Shown here: piece after piece, positions 22,770 through 34,259 of the stretch
How the letters are laid out: each line of letters starts with the position of its first letter
Numbering within the stretch: the stretch's first letter is position 1
Source of the DNA: Paroedura picta
Taxonomy: Eukaryota > Chordata > Lepidosauria > Squamata > Gekkonidae
Assembly: GCF_049243985.1 (NCBI RefSeq)
Contig: NC_135370.1
Span: forward strand, 111,658,506-111,722,505
Direction of reading: 5' to 3'
Length of the DNA: 64,000 nt
Translations under genes and position numbers: made by a program
The notes under the pieces: model-generated
What the model saw: only the letters and a program-made list of their open reading frames with translations
Told to the model about the DNA's origin: nothing
Database searches by the model: none

Positions 22770-23310
22770 GACCTTTTATGCATGGCGGCAGCTACCCCAT
22801 GCTGCCGCCATGCCATTGCAGCAGGGCACAATGCCCCGATGTTCCCCGTGTACGCACGGGGGCAGGGCATGCTGTGTTGCCTCGGTGTATCCAGGAGGGC
22901 CAGATCGCTGCCGGCCGAAGTAAGCTGAAGCGGTGGGGGGGGGAGGGGCCGGGGGAGGGGAGGGGCCAGGACCACTCCACACATACTGGTGGGGGCAGGG
23001 GGTCGCCCTTGCCAGCTCCACGGCTCCACAGAGCTCACAGGGGCATGCGGTGTCCCTACAGGAACACAACAGGTCGGGGCTGGGTGGGCCGAAAGACCTG
23101 GCACTGGAAATTATGCACAGTGCCAGCCCCTGCTGGCCCCCGGCATACCCAGGAAGCTGCAGAAGTTCCCACGTTTGCTTAATGCGGGCCTTCCATAGCC
23201 CTGGGCCGGGATGCGCCCACGCTAGCGGCAGTGACGAGTGTCATCGGGGATTTTCCCCAAAGCGCTGCCACCGCCAGCGGGACATTATAGCCCATTCATA
23301 ATGGGCCATA
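22770..23310. repeat. GC-rich repeat-like block, possible non-autonomous DNA transposon
   Basis: A 540-bp GC-rich island in A/T-rich surroundings with no gene. It opens with a hairpin (catggcggcag at 22781-22791 and ctgccgccatg at 22802-22812) and closes with cccattcataatgggc. The outer ends are weakly inverted (ccttttatg and cataaaag). Overlapping open frames on both strands are by-products of GC content. The class is unknown. Confidence 0.4.
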
Positions 23311-23766
23311 AAAGAGAATTAAGGGGTTGAACAGAACTGAAATCCTAACCCCACAAAATTTTCAGTTAGAACTAAATTGAGCCAACATCTAAACATCTCA
23401 ATTACTCTTTAAGAAGCAAACATCTATGATGGACAAAAGTGTCCTTTTACAGTGCAATCCTAAGCAATTATAAGTCCCTGATGATTATGAAACTATCATC
23501 CCTTCACAACTCAGTGTGGGAGTCATCAACACCAGATCCAAAACCACCTCTGCCAGCTAAGTCAAGGGACTTACCAGTCAAGGGACTTTCTAACTTGTCC
23601 CTAGCTTGCACAGAAGACAAACATTGACAGGTAGATGCAGCTCTACCTGATCCAGGTGAGAAAAAAAGCTTCAAGTCTTTGATCAAATGAACAATTATAA
23701 AATAAGGCCATATATCTTGCCAGGCAGCAAATTAACTTTTGAGGAGGATTATTTTCATGATGATGC
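23311..23766. other. Unannotated intergenic sequence
   Basis: I see no gene, RNA or named repeat here. Confidence 0.6.
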
Positions 23767-24439
23767 TTGCAGAAAGAGGCCTAGACCTAATTATGAGATT
23801 CTTCTTTAGTACACCTTGTCAGTTGTGAATTTATACTGCAGGATGGATACCCTGCTGTGTATCTCCAAGAGAAAGGACCAGTGTTAGCACCATTAAGATT
23901 TTCATCACAGTAATCTTTTTTATATTGATGGGAGAAGATATTAATTATGCTGTGTCCATAATTCAACTAATTATCAGGCTTATTGCCTCCATCATGATAA
24001 TGTATAGTTTTATTTTTATTATATAAATATTTTGCCACATTCGCCTTTCAATTGTTGTGGATGTATCACCTCTCAACCAAAGGGTGAATTCAGACAATCT
24101 AATTTCTATTCAGCTGTTTCCCCTGTTAAAATTGATTGTATTAGCTCTTTGAAACATGTTGATAAGTGTGACTGATGTTCAAAATTTCATGTCAAGTTGC
24201 TGTTGCAGATGAAAAGTCTATGGGCAATGAATTATTAACAAATGATGCCATCTTTGCTGTGTCCTAGTGCTGTCAGTTCTTTAGTACTTTGGTCGCAGAA
24301 GAATGCAAGCCATGGAGAAAAATGTAGTCTTCCATTATTTTTCACTTTCTTCAGGGAAACCATCCTGCAGTATAAATTCACAACTGACAAGGTGTACTAA
24401 AGAAGAATCTCATAATTAGGTCTAGGCCTCTTTCTGCAA
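23767..24439. repeat. Perfect 80-bp inverted repeat with 513-bp spacer
   Basis: The left arm 23767-23846 and right arm 24360-24439 are exact reverse complements over 80 bp. The arm includes aggcctagacctaattatga and ttctttagtacaccttgtca. The spacer is A/T-rich with no coding potential. No target-site duplication is obvious outside the arms. It could be a transposon with long terminal inverted repeats or a recent inverted duplication. Confidence 0.9.
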
Positions 24440-26392
24440 TTGTTTACCGAGTCCAACTTAAATTTGGTATTTTCTTATAGACTAGGATTTTTAAAAAAGT
24501 ATCTGTACCTAAATTGTAAAAAAAAAAGGCAGTTAGAGAACAATGTGGGCATGTGTTTTTAAACTACTGTTCGTGCAGTCTGGTCAGGACTGTGTGACAC
24601 AGTATACAGTGTTTTGTCATCCAAGGAATGTCTTTGATCAAGAGTTTATGCAAGAAGGGGGAAAAAAGCCATGAAACCCTAATCCGTTCCCACAGTCCAG
24701 TAAACGTGAGCTGGACAAACACTGGACAATAGCAGTAAAGCTTGCTGTTGGAACAATAGCAGCAACTAAAAAAATTAAAGGGCTGCTGACTCACAGTTCC
24801 TACTTTCAAGAAATATTCCATGTAATAATGATTAGTCCTGGGATTCTAAAGGGGCCTGAAGATTATGAACTTCAAGTGTACCTTCAGAATATTAAAAGAA
24901 AGCCTTCCATTATGCTTCTAAAACAAAACAAAAGCAACAACAAACATCAGTAATCCCCATTTTATACTAGATGCAGAGACTATCTAGGAAACTTTTAATA
25001 GCTTCCTGAGCTAAGTTCTTAAATTTAGAAAGTCACATTTGAACCATGAAGACCATTCCTGCACGAGAAAATGTTCCTGGATGGGCTTTGCATGTTGGTG
25101 GCATATATAGCCCCCTCCATATGACATCGGCAACATCCCGAGGCTGTCCAGTGGTTGGGTCGTGATTTGGCCATTTTTAAATCAGATTTTGGGAATCCAG
25201 GAAACTGGATTTATCACTCTAAATAGTGTGAACCACTGGTGAGCAACCAGGGATAAGATCATATGGAGGGGGAAACGTGTGATAGCCTCTGTAGCATTGT
25301 CCCGCCCTTGCTTCCACTGTCCTCCATTTCCTGCTTTGAGTAATTTTTTTACATGGTGTGGTCCATGTTGTAGTGCAATTGCCAACCTACATTATCAGAG
25401 GTGAAATAAAATCTTTTTTTTTAAATGTCCACTATCTTCTTGGGACCAGGCAGGCAAAACACAGCCCTGTTTCTGTTTTCTTGCAGGGGGTGGGGAAGGG
25501 GGGATAATCAAACTGCCTCCTACTGATCATACAGGGGTCTGAGCAAAGCCAACCATTAGCACAAAATGTTTTCTTGGGCTCCAGGGACAATGTTCAGCAT
25601 CTCAGATATCCACCCAGACAGAAATAAACTGCAAAAACCACTAGAATTTCCTAAAGGTGGGGGGAATGCTATTTTGTTCTAGAGCAGTGTAGATTTTATT
25701 AAAGATGCATCTGTATTATGGCATTACTGCATAGCAACACAGAAGTGCCTTTAAAAATTAATTCGGGGGCTGGGGGTGGGGAAAGTTTCAGACAACGAGA
25801 TAACTGCTGTGATGTGATTGGTCGCTTGTTTTGATCGACAAGCCAAGGAACAGAGGGAGAAGTTTGGTTTGTTTTCCCCTGCAGTCTTGTCAGGAAGCAA
25901 AAAGCCTTGACGGAGCAGAGGGAACCTGCGGGAGGGGTCTCCCCATAAGGAGGGCTGCAAATGCAAGATTTACCACCCCGTGTTTGCCAGCAAGAAGCCA
26001 CTCGTGTTTTACTCTTCTGTGTGGAAATGGCCCATATCTTTCAGGCCCACTGTTCAACATATTTCTTATCAATAAAGAAAAGTTTTCTTTTATTTTTCCC
26101 TTAAAAAAAGATGTATGCTTTCCTGACTTTTTCAAGCAGGATTGACACGCAAGGAAAGAATATTTATTTGATATACTGACAGAACTTGCATTATGAAAAC
26201 AATGACTAGATTATGTTTGGAGCCTACTAAGCTGGTCAGAATCCGCTCTGTGCTAGGATGGGAGGCATCATAAACATTGTTGGTAAACCATCATGAGTTC
26301 CATGAAGAGAGATGTGATATAAATGCAATAGACTAAATGAATAAATAAAACAAGGAGAAAGGGGAAAATAGGATACTTTGGAGGCTGTTAAG
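24440..26392. other. Unannotated intergenic sequence
   Basis: No gene or RNA recognised. About 25060-25380 and 25740-26060 are moderately GC-rich and may be old repeats, but I cannot name a family. Confidence 0.5.
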
Positions 26393-26450
26393 TCATAGGG
26401 TTGCCATAAGTCTGAAGCAAGTTGATGGCACTTCACAGAGAGAAAGAAAG
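26393..26450 (+). repeat. BovB/Sauria-type 3' tail fragment
   Basis: The sequence gtcatagggttgccataagt, followed by 'ctgaagcaagttgatggca', is the typical 3' tail shared by BovB LINEs and squamate SINEs. Confidence 0.7.
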
Positions 26451-26664
26451 AGGATTCTCTACTGGACTTGGATCCAAGATTTTTTTGGGGGTGGGGGTGG
26501 GGAGTGTGTGCCTGGCTGTTACTTCTCTGATGGCCTTATCAATGCCTGATGGAAGGTAGAGAGAGAATGTTCTCACCTGGAGCTGGGAAAGGTACAATGG
26601 GAAAGTCTCACAGGAAACATCATAGACTACTTTTTATAGAAAAACCAGCCACAGGGAAGCAGTT

Positions 26665-26755
26665 CATGTTGTTGTTATGTGCGAAGTCGTGTCCGACCCA
26701 TCACGACCCCATGGACAATGATCCTCCAGGCCTTCCTGTCCTCTACCAAGCAGTT
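26665..26755 (-). repeat. Squamate SINE/BovB-tail repeat fragment
   Basis: The + strand reads gttgttgttatgtgcgaagt, cgtgtccgacccatcacgac and cccatggacaatgatcctcc. The same sequence in the opposite direction is at 42418-42486. Confidence 0.7.
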
Positions 26756-26756
26756 C

Positions 26757-27315
26757 ATAGATAAATATAATTGATATCAATAGACATTCCCTCATTCCCA
26801 CTGTTTATCTCATACTTTGGAATGTTGCCTGATGTACAGCATGTTTTCAACCTCAGGTAAATCAAGGAGACAGCTGGTATGTCTATTCAATCTACATTCT
26901 CACACTAATATTGAATTTGATAATATACAGTTTTCCCAGTGTACACAACAGCGAGTAAGCAGCTTGTGGATCTGTTGTTGTTGTTATTGTTCCAACTTCC
27001 AACAACATTTATCGTTTTACTGAGGACAATTGATGTTCTTGCTCACAGAACATAATCCTATCTCCTTGAACAACATGATTTCACTTTCAGGTAGTGCTTA
27101 TATACTAAAGCTTTTAGGGCTGGATCCAAACTATCTCTCCAATTCCCACCAGTTCTGTCTTCCTGCAGCAGACCCACTTTAAGTAATGCCTCTGGGCCCT
27201 TTATCCCCAGATGAAGTATTTCAGGAAGGCAAGAAAGTTCTGTTCTGCCATTAAAAATGTAGCTTGGACATACATAGAGTTCTCTCTATGTATGATAATA
27301 ATTTCACAGCAAAGA
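26757..27315. other. Unannotated intergenic sequence
   Basis: I see nothing identifiable here. Confidence 0.5.
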
Positions 27316-27462
27316 ATTAATTTTAATTCACTCTAAAACCTCCTACACACCTTGCATATGTTTCATCAGGGGACTCTCTAGAATGATATAGTTTACAAAT
27401 ATTTTTACAGATCTCTGCTGATGAAACACATGCAAAATGTCACAGAGTGAATTAAAATTAGT
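27316..27462. repeat. Small inverted-repeat element (MITE-like)
   Basis: The outer arms attaattttaattcactct (27316-27334) and agagtgaattaaaattagt (27444-27462) pair with one mismatch. The inner arms ttgcatatgtttcatcag (27352-27369) and ctgatgaaacacatgcaa (27418-27435) also pair with one mismatch. Total 147 bp. Confidence 0.65.
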
Positions 27463-27787
27463 TCTCACACTGCACCAGTTGTCTCTTGTTTTTTTGGCCC
27501 AAGCAGGGTGTGGCATTGACAATAGTTTCAGACCATGGAAATGTCCCTTAAGGGTTACAGTAATCATGAAAGAAAAAATGGCCATGTTCACGTAAACTCT
27601 TTTTTACTATTTTTTTCAGGAGGAGTAAGTAGAGGCCAGGATTTCATCCATCCATCCACAAATCTGGGATTTGTGTTCCCATTAAAAAACAACAGTAGGT
27701 CAGGCAGTACTGTAATTTACTGACAGGCAGTACTAAACACAGCACCACAAGACAGTGCTGTATAATAACCTCTGACCAATTAAATTT

Positions 27788-27808
27788 TAGGTTTGTTGTA
27801 TATTGTTA

Positions 27809-27863
<55 letters not shown>

Positions 27864-27864
27864 A
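27788..27864. repeat. (ATT)n microsatellite
   Basis: About 25 ATT/TTA units. It adjoins the 3' end of the - strand LINE at 27865-28960 and probably derives from the LINE tail. Confidence 0.95.
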
Positions 27865-28960
27865 ACTTATACCTGGGAATAACAACAAGTTGGCTCAGGG
27901 CAGCTCACAAATAAGGCAATAGCCTTTACAGAATAAATACACTAAAAACACTAAAACACCCTTCCCCCCCCAATTAAACATAGTACTCAACCCCATGAAT
28001 AAATAAACAAAGCAGATGGCAGACAAAAACCAAAACAATTCCCCCCATCCCCATGCCGCCACCCGTGGAAACAGGCAGTCGGATGTCATAGGGCAGGACC
28101 TATAGATCGACTAATCAGCCCCGGGATTCCTTCCTCCCCTGGCCTCAACCAAAAGCCTGGTGGAAGAGCTCTGTCTTACAGGCCTTGCAGAGCATTAATA
28201 GCTCCGTCAGGGCCCTCAGCTCTTCCAGGAGCAAATTCCACCAGGCAGGGGCCAGAGCTGAAAAGGCCCTGGCCCTAGCCGAGGCCAGGCAGACATCCCG
28301 GGGGCCCGAGACAACCAGGAGATTCACACCCACAGAGTGAAGCACCCTGTGGGGGGCATAGGCAAACAAACAGTCCCTCAGATAGGTAGGACCCAGGCCA
28401 CGTATAGCCTTGAAGGTTAAAACCAAAACCTTGAACTTGATCCAGTAACCAGTGCAGATGATGCAGCACAGTCTGAATGTTGGCCCTCCAAGATGTTCTA
28501 CTGAGGACCTTCGCAGCCGCATTTTGTACCAACTGTAATTTCCGGGTCAAGGACAAGGGTAGGCCCGTGTAGAGCGAGTTACAGAAGTCTAGCCTGGAGG
28601 TGACTGTTGCATGGATCACTGTGGCCAGGTGGTCTGGGGACAGGTAGGGCGCTAGTAGCTGGGCTTGGTGAAGATGGAAGATGGAAGATCGGGCTACATT
28701 CGTGACCTGAGCCTCCATTGATAGGGAGGCATCAAGAATCACACCCAAATCCCTGGCAGCTGGTATAGGTGTTAATTGCACCCCCGTCCAGGCATGGGAG
28801 GTGCGCTGCCAAATCCTGGCCCTTCCCACCACAGGACCTCCATCTTGGAAGGGTTGAGTTTCAGGCAACTCTGCTTGAGCCATCCAGCCACTGCTTCCAA
28901 ACAGCTGGCAAAAGGTTCCGAAGGGGGGGGGGGTCCCCGTCCGTCTATCCAGCAGAAGAT
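27865..28960 (-). mobile_element. L2/CR1-superfamily LINE, 5'-truncated 3' end
   Basis: Reverse transcriptase C-terminal region on the - strand: FASCLEAVAGWLKQSCLKLN, DLGVILDASLSMEAQVTNVA, SRLDFCNSLYTGLPLSLTRK and LQLVQNAAAKVL, then LRALTELLMLCKACKTELFH. It has at least two frame changes near 28500. The same family recurs at 39242, 45612, 54286, 59706 and 63345, all on the - strand. These are dead-on-arrival copies. Confidence 0.85.
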
Positions 28961-29660
28961 ATCACAAATATATTCATTCAGATAAAAATTCATACATATT
29001 CATACATATTCAGTGCAACCTTGTTGATATTTTCTGTCTCTGTGTCTCATTACACATCTCCATATTATAGGAAAAGCAACTATTAATAAATGTAAATAAT
29101 AGGATAATTCCAAGGAAATATTCATGGATACAATGGCTCCTTCTCGAACATTAATGTTAAGACAGCGATCTTTCCAGCTGATCTATAATAAGAAAAATTG
29201 AGCTTTAAGGCATTCTACTAAATGCTGCCATAGCCAAATGTTCAGCGGGGTGCATTTTAAAGATGTACTGCAAAGTTCTTAATACTTCACATTAATTTGG
29301 TGTGGCGTGTCACACGCCTGGCAGAACATGGTTTCTGTACCTACCAAAATGTTCCACAAGCCCCAGAATGGATGCCAGAACTCTTAAGCCACTCCCATCC
29401 CCTGGCTGTCAAGAACCCCACATATGCAAATCTTCCAGCCCACTTCCTCAGCTTTTAGAGACCAGCCTCTTCTGGAGGGATTGGTTACTCCACCACCTCC
29501 TCCCTGGGTGATGGGGAGGCCTCTGGGGGCTGGGGCAGTGGTTGAGGCACCAGCCTGGAGGCTCTGGGGGGCTGGGCCAGATGCCACATGACTCCCAGGG
29601 GCCAGGCCACTGCCTCCAGGGGCTTGGTCGCTTGTCATGATGCCAGCACACGCCTGGGCT
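28961..29660. other. Unannotated intergenic sequence
   Basis: No gene recognised. A proline-rich open frame on the - strand (29384-29950) is a by-product of the purine-rich + strand. Confidence 0.5.
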
Positions 29661-29664
29661 GGGG

Positions 29665-29890
29665 CCCTCCTGGACGAAGAGGTAAGGAGGGAGGGGGAGG
29701 ACTCTTTGTGAGCATGTGTGTGTGTTTTTGGGGGGTAGGGACCGGGGAGTAGGTTGAGCAAGGAAGAAGGAAGGAGAGGGGAGGGGAGGGGAGAGTGAGG
29801 AGATAAGAGGTTTGCATGAGTGTGTTTGTGTGTGTTTATGAGAGAGAGAAGGAGTGAGGGAGGAAAGGGAGAGCAGTAGGGATGGATTAA
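29665..29890 (+). repeat. Purine-rich G/A tract with GT runs
   Basis: The + strand is strongly purine-biased: repeated gggag/gaggg units such as gagaggggaggggaggggag, interrupted by tgtgtgtg runs and agagagag. It could form G-quadruplex or triplex DNA. It has no coding value. Confidence 0.75.
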
Positions 29891-29894
29891 AGAG

Positions 29895-32865
29895 CTCCAC
29901 ATACCTGTGAGAACCTGGGTGTCACTACTTTTTTTGTTATATTGTTTCACTTTTTGAAGGACTGATTACTTTTAAACAAAATTCTCCATACACTGTAATC
30001 AGCACCAGAAACCCTGCTCAGAGTGCACACCCATTATTCAAGCTATAGTAGATGGCGAACCGTGTTGGGGTCTTTTTTGTTGGGAGCACCTCAAAGGCAG
30101 AATGTTTTCCCCATTGCATGATTGTAGGTATTCCCTATCCAAGTGTTCTGCTGAGTTTCCTCCTTATGTAGTATTTGCTGCTTTTACAGAACCCCTATTT
30201 TTACTTTCTACTTGTATCTATTCTCTTAGATATTTACATTTTTGGATTTTAGCTATGATACTGTGATGCTTATTATGTTATGAGTTGCACTGGTCATTTT
30301 ATGGAGCAAGCAGCCAAAAAATATTCCAAATATTTAAATGCCAGCATATTACTGAAGATCAAAGCACAGAGGTCATTTTTGTCTGGTGTCAAACATCAGT
30401 GTAAGATCTTTATATTTTCTTACACATTTTAATGGCTGAGGTAGCATTACTACTAAGTGTAGAGTCTAACATATAATTAAATGTTTACCATAAAAGCTGC
30501 CGCCTGGGAAAAGCCATTCCACATTTGGCATGGTGTATATTTAATTTGGTAGCTTGGAGAACAATAGGTATAGACATAAAAGAGTTTATGGATCTTAGGT
30601 TTCAAGAACCTCACAAATTGAGATTAATCTAATCTCCTAGATGAAAATCAAATCCCTTGTAAAAGAACTGATGCCTTTCTAATCCATTCTGTAATATTAG
30701 GGTGCCAGTAGATTTATTGCTAGCCCTCTATAATATGTACAGCTGGACTTTAAGAGATACACTAAAAGTCTTAAGCAACAGCTCTTAACAACAGCTCTTA
30801 ATGTAATGCCGCTAACCTTGGAAGCAGAGGGATCCCATGAAACCTAATAAATGGTGCTGTGTGTGTAAGAAACCATATATAGTTTTTGAGAGCCTTTTAC
30901 AAAAATGACTATTTATTCTTTATTCTCCACCAAAATAATCTGTATTTTGTAAACTAACATTCAAGTAATTTTTTCTTGGATACTTTTTCTGATGGAGTAA
31001 GGTCCCCTTGGGCGCAGGCAGTTGCCAAGAGATATCTGTGATCTCCATCACTGCCTCCCATGTTGGTTCCCAACTACTGCCTGTCTTTTCCCCTAACACT
31101 ACAAAACAGAAGGCCTTCTAACCTTGGTTAGAAAGCCACTGTCCTGCTTCCCCTCTTTCCTCTAATCAGCTCATTCACAGGTTGAAGATAACAAAGCTCA
31201 CTCACTTCCACAGAGCCCGCAAAAGGGAGCTCTCCTGCCAAGCTTATGGTTGAGGCCAACAGAAATACATTAAAACATCCAGTTGGGCCTCCCTCACCTT
31301 AGAGAACCAGAAGAGATACCAACTGGTTGCTGATCATTACAGCCCCTCTCGGACTAGCCATCATGGGGCGGTGTGCAACATTTAATCTATAACATCAGTT
31401 CCATCACATCACATTAAAACAATAAAATGCATATTCATTAAACATGTTAAAAACAGATTTCAAGTATCAATAATCACAATATAAAAATAAACTAAATAAA
31501 CAGCACATGCTAATAATGAAACTGGCTGATCTTGTGGTCAGAGGTTAAAACTACTTGTAATGATGGCAGGATAATAAACTTCAAATGTTGCCCTCACCAT
31601 TATATTCCCCCTCCCATAAATCCCTAGTCTGCCTTTCTCCCCCTTCTCACAATGTATCCCCTGCTCTTCCCATACCAGTACATTTTGCTGCTCCATCACA
31701 CGCTGCTGGCCAAAATTCTCGTGCTTCCTCAAACTGCAGCTTTCAGCCTTTACTGCATTATGCATAGAAGTGTTCTCTTCAAATATCTGCTTGATGCCAT
31801 TTCTGCTGTTCCTTAAGCTCCTACTATATCTGCTTCATGCCTTTGTTGTCACTCTTTATTCAAATTTTAGACAGAAAGTTCATCAGGGTAGGAACATGTA
31901 GTCTTACACTCTGTAAAGCATTGTGTACATTGATAGTACTATATAAACAGCCAATGCTATCATGTCTACGCAAGAATGATTCTACTCTTGGATTCCTTTA
32001 CCCAACAGTTATACCACATCAGGAGCATAAGCATAGAGCCTATTTAGTTGTTCCTATGGGATATCATTGGGTTGAGCAGCAAGATGTGTTCTTCCTAGGT
32101 GCACATAGGGGATGGGGATAATGGCATCCATGGAAAGGACGACTTGCCCTCTTAGCCATATTCCTCAAACATATGTAGCTCATCAGTGCACATAAAACTT
32201 TGAGTACATAAATGGTGCATCTCAGGGCAATTTCAGATTAGGAAAACAGCACAATGGAAGGGCTGAGCCCCTTCTCTTCACAGGCCTGCAAAGCACAGAA
32301 CTATCTAACTGCTTCGGGGAAAACTCAAAGGAAAACATAATTTGTAGTTAGGTTCATTGAGTCAATGAGGAGCAGCAGCCAGTTTTCAATGAACCTCAGT
32401 ACTTGGAAGGTAGGAAAAACCCATGACTGTCTGACCAATCTGCTCTTATTTGCAGGAAGTTCAAAAAAACAAAAACCTGCTAGGAAACACTGCACCCAGT
32501 AAATCAGCAAATCAATTGGATGATTTGCAAATTGAGCACTCTATACCTGCATGGCTGTTTAGATAGAGGCACCACCTAGGTGCCACATCTAACACTTTGC
32601 TCATACAAAGTAGTGCAGCAACTATCAATCATGCTTTTGCAGTCAGGTTATTGTATTTGAGGGATGGAGCACTTACCCCATCACTCCCCATTACCACACT
32701 TTAGTAAAACTGAATAGGTGTGCTATACTTACAGATGACAGACTTGAAGCATTTAAAAGGAAGCTGAATAGACCAAAATAAAAAGAGCACAGTCTCTTCA
32801 ACCATCAGGTTCAGCAAGGATACAAAGAAAAATCCTCTCACCTTACACCTGCAATATCCTAGACC
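29895..32865. other. Unannotated intergenic sequence
   Basis: No gene seen in nearly 3 kb. A short stretch near 31330-31500 (ggggcggtgtgcaaca, then A-rich) resembles the 3' end of the L2-like LINE family, but the match is weak. Confidence 0.5.
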
Positions 32866-33165
32866 AGTCTTTCTCAACTTTTTTTTACCGTTGAGAAGCC
32901 CCTTCAGGCTTTGAGCAACCCCAGAAGTGGCATGATCATGCAGAATATGGCTGGGAAGCATAGATGTGTAAATGTCCACCTAGGGTTCCTCCCCTTATCC
33001 CATCCAGGCTCATCATTGGCCATTTAGGGGGGGGCATTTCAACATGACCATATATGGCCACACCACCTGGTAGATGTTTAAAAAATTAAAAAATATACAT
33101 TAACTCCCACCCATTCAGAAAGCCCATCCAGGGTTGTCAAGAAACTCAAGGGTTTCACGAATCTG
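32866..33165 (-). mobile_element. hAT-like non-autonomous DNA transposon
   Basis: About 300 bp, reverse-oriented relative to the 8086-12196 copy. Shared blocks read on the + strand are ccccagaagtggcatgatca, gaccatatatggcca and taactcccacccattcagaa. It starts cagtctttctcaac. The far end is degraded. A fragment of the same family is at 51138-51220. Confidence 0.7.
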
Positions 33166-33169
33166 TGCC

Positions 33170-34130
33170 CTAAACAATGTTAATTAAGACATGCTAGAAT
33201 TACTTGACGTTGCAGTAAAGTTCAGCATGACCTTAATTCTCTTAGTTTGGACTTCTCCCCATTGTTATGTAGGCTTATGTAGGCTTAGGTAAAGACAGCT
33301 TGTGCCTTCCTGATCAGAATCCATGAGCAAATATTTTTTCCTCTGGTCCTGAGACCTTATCATCTTTCCCTGGAGACACCCCCCCCCCGCCCCCATTCTG
33401 AATTTCCTGCATTGAGAGAACATTTGGCCATCCCTTGAAGTCCTGCTATCCCTTGATGTGTGACATTCTAGGCAAGTGAGAGATGGCAACCCCTTTGTTG
33501 TCCCTCCCTACCCATCACCTACTCAATTAAGAGCTTGAATGCATCATTCCCAGTGCTTGTCCTCACTGCTAGCTACAGATCTGAAAAGGAGTTTATGTGA
33601 CATTTGAAAACCAGTGGCTGGGATTATTCGGATGAATTTTAAGTTCATTATTGCATTAATACTGTAGGGGTTTACCTGAAATGTATCGTCAGTTGGTCCG
33701 AAGATATTTGCCAGCAAGGGAGAGATCCCTGCTGTTAGCCAGAATTTTATTAAAATAATACCTCGTCCCCTCCCAAAAATCCATTTCACTGCAACAAGAT
33801 ATGGAACACTTCAGTTTTAGGATTTTTTCAACTGCTTTTTAGACAGTTCATTTTTATAAAAATTATAAAAATTAACAGGCCAACAATACTTAGATCCTTT
33901 CATTTCAGTTATATACCCTTGCATATGAGCACACACACACACAGCTGCAGATCAGCAATGCTATTTGTAAAAGTTTCTTCTAAGTTTCACTTGAAGTGTA
34001 CAATTAAGGCTTTATTTTTCCTTGCAGATTAAATATTTTCTTTAAGCATATTCCACATGGTACTTTGGTTCATTTTCCATTCTCTTGCAGTGAAACCAAA
34101 TCAGCAAATGAGTTAAGTTTAATCAGTTCT
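33170..34130. other. Unannotated intergenic sequence
   Basis: Nothing identifiable. It contains a TTTATT at 34011-34016, an AATAAA on the - strand that could be a distal LTO1 poly(A) signal. Confidence 0.4.
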
Positions 34131-34136
34131 CAGACC

Positions 34137-34255
34137 AAAGGGGAGCTGTGTTAGTCTAGCTGCAGCAATAGAAAAGAATAAGAGTGTAGTGGCACCTTAA
34201 AGACTACTTTAGGTATCTGAAAAAGGGAGCGGTGACTCACAAAAGCTTATCCCCT
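34137..34255 (+). repeat. Hammerhead-bearing interspersed repeat fragment
   Basis: Opens gagctgtgttagtctagctg, then gtggcaccttaaagactact, then the hammerhead-like segment 34212-34253 and gcttatcccctg. It belongs to the same broad class as 48498-49063 and 62875-63005. Confidence 0.65.
34212..34253 (+). ncRNA. Hammerhead-ribozyme-like motif (decayed)
   Basis: Stem I strand ggtat, core ctgaaaa (CTGAAGA expected), one A, hairpin arms gggag and ctcac, aaaa (GAAA expected), then gctt and stem I partner atccc. Two core positions are mutated, so activity is not expected. Confidence 0.45.
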
Positions 34256-34259
34256 GTCA

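Noticed and set aside
22763-23301. Several overlapping open frames on both strands
   Set aside because: They arise from high GC content with few stops. No domain, splice signal or codon pattern supports any of them.
25740-26145. Overlapping frames at 25699-26145 as a small gene
   Set aside because: Frames on both strands overlap fully, no known domain, and no promoter or splice support.
29384-29950. Proline-rich 188-codon open frame on the - strand
   Set aside because: Complement of a purine-rich, low-complexity strand; no recognisable domain.
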